Shown piece by piece: positions 50,263 through 57,275 of a stretch of DNA of 64,000 nt (positions are counted from its first letter, which is position 1; each line of letters opens with the position of its first letter). The DNA comes from Fibrobacter sp. (GTDB taxonomy: Bacteria; Fibrobacterota; Fibrobacteria; Fibrobacterales; Fibrobacteraceae), in contig JAKSIL010000004.1 of assembly GCA_024398815.1 (NCBI GenBank), positions 53,663 through 117,662 of the forward strand, given 5' to 3'. The notes under the pieces were generated by a model. It searched no databases. It was not told where the DNA came from and saw only the letters and a program-made list of their open reading frames with translations. The translations under genes and the position numbers were made by a program.

Positions 50263-51876
50263 CTAGTTCTTGTAGAACAAAGCCTTGGCAGCTTCGAACA
50301 TCGGGTCCTTTTCATCCGGGTTGCGGCATTCCGTATAAATGCGCACCTTCGGTTCGGTACCGGACGGACGGACGAGCATCCAGGAATCGTCTTCGAAAAT
50401 CACCTTGACGCCATCGAGCGTAAGGAGCTGCTTCACGGTCTTTTCGGTAGAGCCGACCATGACCTTTGCACCGACCTTGGCAGCCTCGGCGACAGCGTCA
50501 ACCTTGGCCTTCAACGGAGCACCGACGAGGGACTTGTCGACTTCGAAACCGGCGCGGCTCGGATAGAAGCGGCCATATTCTTCATAGAGAGCGTCAAGGT
50601 ATTCACCGAGGTTCTTACCCGTCGTAGCCATGATTTCGAGAGCCATGAGAAGACCAAACTGGGCGTCCTTTTCGAGCGTATTGTTGAGGCCGGAGATGCC
50701 GTCGGATTCTTCGAAGGCGACGAGAGCCCTGTCTTTCGCATTGCGGGAAAGCCACGGACGGAAGTTCTTGAAGCCGACCGGAGTTTCCATCACGGGAACG
50801 CCGAGCTTTTCGGCAATGATGTTCACGAAGTTCGAAGTGGCGACGGACTTGGCGACAACGCCCTGTTCCTTGCGCCAGGTGGCCATGTAGTGGAATGCGA
50901 TGGCACCGAAGCTGTTCATGTCGATTTCGCGGGAACCGTCGTAGAAACGGATACGGTCACCATCCGGGTCGAAAATAGCGCCCAGGCGGAATTCCGTCTT
51001 GCTTTCGTCCAAGACCTTGCGAACCTTTTCGAGGTTCTTGCTGGACGGTTCGGGAGCGATGCCGCCGAACAGGCTGTCGTCTTCGTTGCGAAGAGTGATC
51101 AGGCAGTTCGGGTCGTCCAACAAGGCGGCCGGACGACGACGGGTGGACCCGTGCACGTGGTCGCACACGAGAGTGAGGCGGCCCTTCTTGATGAATTCCT
51201 TGATGCGGTCGAACTTGATGGTTCCCTGCTTCACGAGGAATTCCTTGTAAATCTTCAAGGAGTCGATAATTTCCCAGTCGACCTTGGATACCGGTTCAAA
51301 CTTCCAGGTAGCCATCATTTCGTTCGAAAGCTTGGTAATCACGTTCGTGATTTCCGGACCTGCAGGACCGCCGTCGGCCGGGTTGAACTTGATACCGTTG
51401 TAGTGGCTCGGGTTGTGGCTCGGAGTCATGTTGATGGAGCAAGCGGCACCGAGCATTTCGATGGCGGCACTGAATTCCGGAGTCGGCATTTCGTTGCCAT
51501 AGTAGACCTTCACGCCAGCCTTTGCAAACTGGTCTGCGACAGCTTCGCAGAATTCATGGCCGAGCAAGCGGTTGTCGTGACCGACAACGACGCCACGCTT
51601 CTGGAGTTCGGCAAAGTCCTTCACGCCGAGAGCCTTGAAAAGTTCCGGGGTGGCTTCACGATAGAGGCGCACGATAGCGGCACCCACCACCTGGAGATTA
51701 CGCAGAGTGAATTCAGAACCAATTTCACCGCGCCAACCGCTAGTACCGAAACTAACCTTGGCCGGATCCTGGGAAGTAAGGGCGACCTGCTTCACCTGTT
51801 CAACCAGAGCCATGTCAGTTGCGGGGTTGAATTCCGGAGCCTGAATTTTTTTCCAAATCTGAGTAATCGATTCCAT
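50263..51876 (-). CDS. Phosphoglucomutase/phosphomannomutase family enzyme
   Basis: 537 residues of the alpha-D-phosphohexomutase superfamily. The four signatures are present: TPSHNPSHYNG with the phosphoserine (Ser 153), DPDGDRIRF for metal, the sugar-binding loop (FEESDGISG) and RPSGTEPKVRIYTE for phosphate. It is longer than GlmM (about 450) and shorter than PgcA-type enzymes (about 580). Interconversion of glucose-1-P and glucose-6-P for glycogen or cell-surface sugars is the likeliest role, but mannose or glucosamine phosphate cannot be excluded. dapA is divergent from it across a 91-bp gap. Confidence 0.88.
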   Translation of the reverse strand: MESITQIWKKIQAPEFNPATDMALVEQVKQVALTSQDPAKVSFGTSGWRGEIGSEFTLRNLQVVGAAIVRLYREATPELFKALGVKDFAELQKRGVVVGHDNRLLGHEFCEAVADQFAKAGVKVYYGNEMPTPEFSAAIEMLGAACSINMTPSHNPSHYNGIKFNPADGGPAGPEITNVITKLSNEMMATWKFEPVSKVDWEIIDSLKIYKEFLVKQGTIKFDRIKEFIKKGRLTLVCDHVHGSTRRRPAALLDDPNCLITLRNEDDSLFGGIAPEPSSKNLEKVRKVLDESKTEFRLGAIFDPDGDRIRFYDGSREIDMNSFGAIAFHYMATWRKEQGVVAKSVATSNFVNIIAEKLGVPVMETPVGFKNFRPWLSRNAKDRALVAFEESDGISGLNNTLEKDAQFGLLMALEIMATTGKNLGEYLDALYEEYGRFYPSRAGFEVDKSLVGAPLKAKVDAVAEAAKVGAKVMVGSTEKTVKQLLTLDGVKVIFEDDSWMLVRPSGTEPKVRIYTECRNPDEKDPMFEAAKALFYKN

Positions 51877-51967
51877 AAGGATTCCTATTTTTAAAGTTTT
51901 GCGCGATAAATCTAGAAAAAAATTTTAGCAGTCATCCATTAAATATTTTTTTATGTATCTTTAGGCC

Positions 51968-52924
51968 ATGCAAATTACTAACGCTTCTCAACTTACTGGT
52001 GTTTTTCCCGCGTTGTTCACTCCTTTGAAGAACGACGATCCCAAGAACCTTCGCAATTCCATCGACTACAAGAAATTTGGTCAGATGATTGACGACGTCA
52101 TTGCCGCTGGTGCAAGAGGCGTGCTCCCCGCCGTAACTACCGGCCAGAGTGCGACCGTTTCCCCGCAGCAACACCTTGACATTATCAAGTTTACACTGGA
52201 CTATGTGGATGGCCGCGTCCCTGTGATTGCAGGCGCCGGTTCCAACTGCACACGCGAATCCATCGAAATGATTGAAAACGTCCAGAAGATTGCCCCGGTG
52301 GCAGTCCTCTGCGTCACAGGCTATTACAACAATCCGCCGCAGGAAGGCCTTCTCAAGCACTTCCGCACGCTCAGCAGCGAAACAGGCGCCAAGATCGTTA
52401 TATACAACGTTCCTGGCCGTACCTCGAGCTACGTGCATCCGGACACCCTCATCGCCCTTGCCGAAGACAAGAACATTATCGGCCTTAAGCAGGCAGTGGA
52501 ATTCGGCTTCGGCGAAAAGTTCCACGAAGACACCATGCGCGTGATCAAGGAAACCAAGGGCAAGGATTTCGCCGTGATGAGCGGTGAAGACGGACTCTTT
52601 GCAGACCTCCTCGAAATGGGCGGCACAGGTCTCATCAGCGCTTCCGGCAACATCCCCGAAGCCTGCAAGACCTTCGTGGACCTCTACAAGGCTTTCCAGG
52701 CCGGCAACAAGGAACAGGCTCGCGAGCTGCAAAAAGCCGTGCGCGACTACGTCGAAATCACCTTCTGCCGCAAGAACCCGATTCCTCTCGGCACACTGTT
52801 CAACAGCCCGCTGTTCCAGCCGCTCGTAAGCGTCAGGGATACCGCCAATGGCGAAGAAGCCGTGGCCCGCATCATGAAGCTTATCGACGAAAAGGCCCAG
52901 AGCTTAAAGAAGTATCACATTTAG
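51968..52924 (+). CDS. dapA: 4-hydroxy-tetrahydrodipicolinate synthase
   Basis: 318 residues. It condenses pyruvate with aspartate semialdehyde in lysine and diaminopimelate synthesis. TTGQS corresponds to the catalytic Thr-Thr region (GTTGE in most), IYNVPGRTS holds the catalytic Tyr and Arg, and IIGLKQAVEF the Schiff-base Lys. VTGYYNNPPQEGLLKHF and SGEDGLFADLLEMGGTGLISA are family segments. The enzyme is slightly longer than usual (about 290). dapA also belongs to the wider aldolase family (sialic acid lyase and others), but the motifs favour DapA. Confidence 0.88.
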   Translation: MQITNASQLTGVFPALFTPLKNDDPKNLRNSIDYKKFGQMIDDVIAAGARGVLPAVTTGQSATVSPQQHLDIIKFTLDYVDGRVPVIAGAGSNCTRESIEMIENVQKIAPVAVLCVTGYYNNPPQEGLLKHFRTLSSETGAKIVIYNVPGRTSSYVHPDTLIALAEDKNIIGLKQAVEFGFGEKFHEDTMRVIKETKGKDFAVMSGEDGLFADLLEMGGTGLISASGNIPEACKTFVDLYKAFQAGNKEQARELQKAVRDYVEITFCRKNPIPLGTLFNSPLFQPLVSVRDTANGEEAVARIMKLIDEKAQSLKKYHI

Positions 52925-53066
52925 GTTTGAGGGCGCACCTACGGTGCTTCCAGGTTTGAGGTCGGGCTTTCAGCCCTTTGAGGTAAGTAAGGCGGCTGCG
53001 CCGCGGTTATTTAGACTCGAACCTCAAAGCGACCTTGCGAATAACCTCATACCTCCCAAGGAGATT
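52922..53066 (+). repeat. Heptad palindrome between dapA and the Cys-rich gene
   Basis: Left part repeats GGTTTGA/AGGTTTG words around a small palindrome GCACC-TAC-GGTGC (about 52934-52946). The core GCGGCTGCGCCGC (52992-53004) is identical to the core upstream of obgE. Right words ACTCGAACCTCAAAG, ACCTCAT, ACCTCCC are inverse to the left ones and end at the AAGGAG ribosome site of the next gene. Confidence 0.65.
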
Positions 53067-53070
53067 AACC

Positions 53071-53811
53071 ATGGCAAAAAATAATAAGTCCATCTACGAA
53101 CAGGTCTGCGACCTTATCAAGAAGCAGAAGCTTCTCCCCATGCCCGTCCAGACTCTTAACGAAGAAGCCGAATCCACCCGCTATTTTGGTGGCGACCTCA
53201 AGGAATTCCTTGCTGCGGCAAAAGCCCTCGGCGCAAAGGGAATCTTTGTAGAAACCCTTTACCTCGAAGACGATGAATTCTACTACGACAGCGGAATCGA
53301 CGACGAAGAATACCTCGCCATGAACGGCTGTGGCTGCAACTGCGGTTGCGGCTGCTGCGACTGCGAATGCTGCAAGAACGGTACCTGCAACTGCGGCGAA
53401 GACTGCAAGTGCGGCTGCCAGGACAAGAAGTCCAAGAAGTCCAAGAAGAAGGACGACGACGAAGCCGACGGCATCTGGCTGGAACCCGAAGATCTTGACG
53501 GAATCGACCTTTCGCTCCTCCGCCCGGAAATCGCCAAGTACAGCGGACGCATCGGCGAAGCCTGCGGCGCACGCCTCACCGTGCCCGGAGTCGACCATCT
53601 TGAAGTCGAAATCTTCACGGAATGGTACGACAAGTTCGCAGAACTCGTCGACGAAGCCTCCGAGATTATCGAACTCGACCCGAACAAGGCCCTCGCCGAC
53701 ATGCAGGCAGCCTTCCAGGCCGAAGAAGAAGCCATCAAGGCTGCCCAGGCCAAGAGCGTCAAGAAAATCGCCGTCCATCCGCCGAAAGCAAAAGCCAAGG
53801 CTAAAAAGTAA
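53071..53811 (+). CDS. Protein with a 14-cysteine metallothionein-like block (246 aa)
   Basis: The start at 53071 follows AAGGAG by eight nt. Residues 1-84 form an alpha/beta region (IYEQVCDLIKKQKLLP, DLKEFLAAAKALGAKGIFVETLYLEDDEFYYD) ending in an acidic stretch. Residues 86-117 hold 14 cysteines in about 30 residues, in CxC, CC and CxxC-like spacings (positions 87, 89, 91, 93, 95, 96, 98, 100, 101, 106, 108, 112, 114, 116), with no aromatic residues. A Lys/Asp hinge follows, then residues 134-225 are an acidic helical domain (GIWLEPEDLDGIDLSLLRPEIAKY...) and a Lys/Ala tail. Soft-metal binding is inferred from the cysteine pattern; the flanking domains are not recognised. Confidence 0.75.
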   Translation: MAKNNKSIYEQVCDLIKKQKLLPMPVQTLNEEAESTRYFGGDLKEFLAAAKALGAKGIFVETLYLEDDEFYYDSGIDDEEYLAMNGCGCNCGCGCCDCECCKNGTCNCGEDCKCGCQDKKSKKSKKKDDDEADGIWLEPEDLDGIDLSLLRPEIAKYSGRIGEACGARLTVPGVDHLEVEIFTEWYDKFAELVDEASEIIELDPNKALADMQAAFQAEEEAIKAAQAKSVKKIAVHPPKAKAKAKK

Positions 53812-53834
53812 TCCTTCAAGCTTTACTCTAATTC

Positions 53835-53862
53835 ACGCCTCGTCAACGCGAGGCGTTTTTTT
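53835..53862 (+). terminator. Terminator after the Cys-rich gene
   Basis: ACGCCTCG and CGAGGCGT arms (8 bp), 6-nt loop, seven T residues. Confidence 0.88.
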
Positions 53863-53888
53863 ATCCAGAAACGGCGTCAATGGCAAAG

Positions 53889-53925
53889 AAAAACCCGAGG
53901 CTCAAAGAGCCCCGGGATTTTTTCA
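53889..53925 (-). terminator. Terminator of the GH11 gene at 53944
   Basis: Minus strand CCCGGGGCTC-TTT-GAGCCTCGGG (one mismatch or wobble pair) followed by TTTTTC; T residues also flank the other side. Confidence 0.8.
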
Positions 53926-53943
53926 ACAAGTTTCTTTAGGAGA

Positions 53944-55305
53944 TTACTTTACGGAAACACGCTGAGTAAAGCTTCCGCTCTTGATCATGTACACGCCAGC
54001 CTTGTGGAAGCGAGTCATGAGAGCTTCACTAGCAGACACGCCGCGAGCAAGTTCGATTTCGCCAAGGAAATGTCCCTTCAAGTCAAACACGCGGAAGGTC
54101 CTGGAAGCATTGTTGAGCTTCATGCTGCCCTGGATAGCGGTTTTGCCATCGTCATTGCCGCCGATGGAAGCATTACCCTGGTTACCAGTTTCGCCACCCA
54201 TGTTGCCCCAATCCATGTTGCCCCAGTCCATGTTGCCCCAATCGGTGTTGCCATCGCCGCCGAACATGCTGCTCCAGTCGGTATTGCCGTCGCCGCCGAA
54301 CATGCTGCTCCAGTCGGTATTGCCGTCGCCGCCGAACATGCTGCTCCAGTCGGTATTGCCGCCACCGCCGAACATGTTGCCCCAGTCGGTGTTACCGTCG
54401 CCACCCATGTTGCCCCAATCGGTACCGGTATAGCCAGTATCGGTGCCAGTGTTGCCCGTATCGGTGGTGCCAGTCGTCGGAGTACTAGAAACTTCAGAAG
54501 CTTCACCGTTTTCACTCATGTTGAAGTAAGTGTAGTCCACGGAACCCGTGGCGCCGCCACCGGCTTCGGTCATAAGCATAACTTCGGTCGGTCTGCCGAA
54601 CTTGAGAGTCGCAGAGCCACCGCCCTTGGAACCACTCAACTGAGCCTGCTGACCCGTAAAGAGTTCATCCCACTTCTTGAAGTGAGCGGAAATATCGATG
54701 TGGCCGCACTGACGAGCATTCTGACGAACGCTGAAAATCTGCAAGAAGGTAGAAGTACCCGTCTTGGAAGCTTCCTGCTGACGGAGGTAAGCATGAATGG
54801 TGTACGTATCGCCATCCACAGTGATTTCGCCACGCTTTGCGCCAATGTAGGCTTCGCTCGGTCTGCTGAACCAGTCATCCACGATGTAGTATTCAACCTG
54901 CGGGTTCACGGTCCAACCGTAAACACCAATGTAACCGTATTGAGCCGTACCAGTCTTCGTATACTTGTAATCGACCGTATAATGTTTGGTCGTGTGATCG
55001 ACGCCCGAGCCATTATCGCCATAGCGGAAACCCACGCGAGCAAGATAGTCCTGGTTGTTGTTCCAGCTAGCTTCAAAAGTACCGTTGTCGTAGTACTTCA
55101 TGGAGTTGGATCCACCAGCAGACCACTGTTCAAAGCCCCAGCTGGTTCCCTGAATGGAGCCCGTCTGGTTGCCGTTCACGGAATGACCGCTGCCGGAATG
55201 ACCCATCTCATCCTTGCAGGCGTCCACAGCCATGACATTTGTTACACCCAAGCCAAAAGCGAGCACAATGCCGGCCTTGACAATTTTAGAGATTCTCTTT
55301 TCCAT
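53944..55305 (-). CDS. Secreted GH11 xylanase with a Gly/Asp/Trp-repeat linker
   Basis: 453 residues. Signal peptide to about residue 26. The GH11 jelly-roll (about 40-262) has SWGFEQWSAGG, FEASWNNNQDYLARVGFRYG, YIGVYGWTVNPQVEYYIVDDW with the nucleophile Glu 138, TSTFLQIFSVRQ and VMLMTEAGGGATGSVDYT with the acid/base Glu 247. Most GH11 enzymes have EGYxSSG at the second Glu; here it reads EAGGGATG. A linker (about 271-390) contains 12-residue repeats (GGDGNTDWSSMF type) and 5-residue DWGNM units. The tail FRVFDLKGHFLGEIEL...AGVYMIKSGSF matches other enzymes in the window. AGGAG lies before the ATG. Confidence 0.92.
   Translation of the reverse strand: MEKRISKIVKAGIVLAFGLGVTNVMAVDACKDEMGHSGSGHSVNGNQTGSIQGTSWGFEQWSAGGSNSMKYYDNGTFEASWNNNQDYLARVGFRYGDNGSGVDHTTKHYTVDYKYTKTGTAQYGYIGVYGWTVNPQVEYYIVDDWFSRPSEAYIGAKRGEITVDGDTYTIHAYLRQQEASKTGTSTFLQIFSVRQNARQCGHIDISAHFKKWDELFTGQQAQLSGSKGGGSATLKFGRPTEVMLMTEAGGGATGSVDYTYFNMSENGEASEVSSTPTTGTTDTGNTGTDTGYTGTDWGNMGGDGNTDWGNMFGGGGNTDWSSMFGGDGNTDWSSMFGGDGNTDWSSMFGGDGNTDWGNMDWGNMDWGNMGGETGNQGNASIGGNDDGKTAIQGSMKLNNASRTFRVFDLKGHFLGEIELARGVSASEALMTRFHKAGVYMIKSGSFTQRVSVK
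54197..54422 (-). repeat. Coding tandem repeats in the xylanase linker
   Basis: Units of 36 nt at 54246-54281, 54282-54317, 54318-54353 and 54354-54389 (the second and third identical, the others nearly so) and a 33-nt unit at 54390-54422. A run of 15-nt units (CATGTTGCCCCAATC type) precedes at 54197-54245. All are in frame. Confidence 0.85.
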
Positions 55306-55436
55306 AATTACTCCTGTGAGGACAATTTTATCCTACAGGGTAAAATAAACCACAATATTCCAACTTGATTCAATGTAAACATTTATATGTTGTTAAGAAA
55401 AACAACACGACTTGCGAAAATCAAGCGTTTTTAGGC

Positions 55437-55473
55437 AAAAAAAAAGTCCCGCCCGAAAGCGGAACTTTTTGTT
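55437..55473 (-). terminator. Terminator of the GH11+CBM6 gene
   Basis: Minus strand AGTTCCGC-TTTCGG-GCGGGACT (one wobble) followed by nine T residues. Confidence 0.8.
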
Positions 55474-55489
55474 TCAATTTTTCTTTTTT

Positions 55490-57100
55490 TTACTTCACGG
55501 CAATGCGCTTTGCGAAGCTGCCATTCTTCACCATGTAGATGCCAGCCTTGTGGAACTTGGTGGCGACCGCATTCACCACGGAGCTGCCAGCAGCCACTTC
55601 GACCTTGCCGAGGAACTTGCCCTGCATGTCGAACACCTGGTAAGTTCTAGAGACATTGACCACGCCCATGTTCATGATATCCTGAGGATCTTCCGGATTG
55701 GTCACGCCCGGATTGTCGCCAACCTGCGGGTTGGTATTGTCGCCAGTCTGCGGGTTGGTATTATCGCCAGTCTGTGAGCCGGTATCGTCGCCAGAGGAAG
55801 CTCCCGGAAGGCTGAACTTGACATAGTCCACGTTGGTGTTGGCGCTTGCAATGGTAATGCGGAGCACGTGTTCACCCTTGGAAAGCGTAGCCTTGCCCGA
55901 GGCCTTTTCATAGGTATCCCAGTCACTGTCCGTTCCCGTGAAAGAGAGGGATGCAAGAGACTTGCCATCGAGGGAAAGTCCCAAGGTGCCTGCGCCAGAA
56001 CCATTGGAAACGTTGGCTTCAATTTCGTATTCGCCATCCTGGGTTACATCGATCGTGTATTCGTACCATTCATCTGCGTTGGTGTAACCAATAGCCTTGC
56101 CGGTACCGCCATCGACGATAGCGACCTGGTATTCAGTACCACGATATTCGAAAGCACTAGACGTTGCATCGCCGTTACCTGTATCTTCGTAGGAATCGCC
56201 GTTATTGCCTTCATCGAAGTTTTCGGCTTCGATAGTGCCAGGCACGGTAGCCTTTACGCCCTTGTAAGCCTTACGATCGATCGGCTCAGGAGGAGCAGGA
56301 GGTTCGCCAATATAGACCCTGGCGTGCGGGAAGTCCATTTTACCGCCAGACACATTGCTACTGGTGTTACCGGCTTCACCAAGCACCTTGGCTTCGTAAA
56401 GTTTACCCATCTTCAAGCCCATCTTTTCCCACTGTCTCATGTGTTCGGAAATGTTGATGGTGCCGCAGTCACGCATCTGGTTGCGGACGCTGAAATACTG
56501 GTAGAATTGGACGTTGCCAGAGTTCTTAATAGCCGGACCTGTACGAGTATTGCGGTAAACCGTGTAGGTACCGCCATCAACCTGGATAGTACCCTTCTTT
56601 TCGTTACCAATCCAGTCACCCGGCATGCTGCTGGAAAGCGTGTTGTCGATGACGTAGTATTCAACCAACTGGCTAGACGTTCCAGAAACACCTTCCATCC
56701 AGCCATAGACACCGATGTAAGAGTATTGCACATTTTGGCCGGAGTTCTTGATAAGTTTGAACTCGGCAATCATGTCGCCATTAAGTTGGTCGTAAGTCTG
56801 AGTACTGCCGAGAGAAAGGCCCGCGCGGCAGAGATAGTCCTTGGCGCTAGTGATATTGCAGTCCATGGATCCATCATCATAGAAGGTTGCGTTACCGCCA
56901 CTACCGTTTTCGTCCCAAAGTTCGTAACCGATACTGCCGATTGTTCCCGTACGGTTCGACGAAAGCGTCACCTTTTGCGCAGAGGAAGAATGCGTTGTTA
57001 CGCTGCAGAAATCTTCTGTTTGAGCAAAGGCGCCTGTTGCGCAAAGCCCAAAGGTCAGCATGACGCCAGCTTTAAGAACTTTTCCCATTTTGTTTTCCAT
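55490..57100 (-). CDS. Secreted GH11 xylanase with CBM6
   Basis: 536 residues. Signal peptide to about residue 26 (CATGAFA). GH11 (about 40-262) has YSYIGVYGWMEG, LVEYYVIDN with the nucleophile Glu 147, GNVQFYQYFSVRNQ and VLGEAGNTSSNVSG with Glu 242 as acid/base. CBM6 (about 285-430) has TIEAENFDEGNNG, YTNADEWYEYTIDV and ANTNVDYVKFSL. The linker repeats TGDNTNPQ three times. The tail YQVFDMQGKFLGKVEV...AGIYMVKNGSF is about half identical to that of the adjacent xylanase. AGGAG precedes the ATG. It is a paralogue of the next GH11 gene, and the pair probably arose by duplication with later loss or gain of the CBM6. Confidence 0.92.
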   Translation of the reverse strand: MENKMGKVLKAGVMLTFGLCATGAFAQTEDFCSVTTHSSSAQKVTLSSNRTGTIGSIGYELWDENGSGGNATFYDDGSMDCNITSAKDYLCRAGLSLGSTQTYDQLNGDMIAEFKLIKNSGQNVQYSYIGVYGWMEGVSGTSSQLVEYYVIDNTLSSSMPGDWIGNEKKGTIQVDGGTYTVYRNTRTGPAIKNSGNVQFYQYFSVRNQMRDCGTINISEHMRQWEKMGLKMGKLYEAKVLGEAGNTSSNVSGGKMDFPHARVYIGEPPAPPEPIDRKAYKGVKATVPGTIEAENFDEGNNGDSYEDTGNGDATSSAFEYRGTEYQVAIVDGGTGKAIGYTNADEWYEYTIDVTQDGEYEIEANVSNGSGAGTLGLSLDGKSLASLSFTGTDSDWDTYEKASGKATLSKGEHVLRITIASANTNVDYVKFSLPGASSGDDTGSQTGDNTNPQTGDNTNPQVGDNPGVTNPEDPQDIMNMGVVNVSRTYQVFDMQGKFLGKVEVAAGSSVVNAVATKFHKAGIYMVKNGSFAKRIAVK

Positions 57101-57219
57101 ATCTAACTCCTGTTTGGAAATTTATTATACATAAAAATACTCCAATTTAAATTATCGGGAAATTTCGAGCGGCAATATGTGTTGTAGAAAAAAACAACAA
57201 AAATTGGCGATTTTAGCAC

Positions 57220-57256
57220 AAAAAAGCCCATTTCCGGTCTCGGAAGCGGGCTTTTT
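57220..57256 (-). terminator. gyrA terminator
   Basis: AAAAAGCCC...GGGCTTTTT arms with an inner TTCCG/CGGAA stem, symmetrical, so it can stop both strands; 20 nt past the gyrA stop. Confidence 0.8.
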
Positions 57257-57275
57257 AGCGATATTTTACATTACT

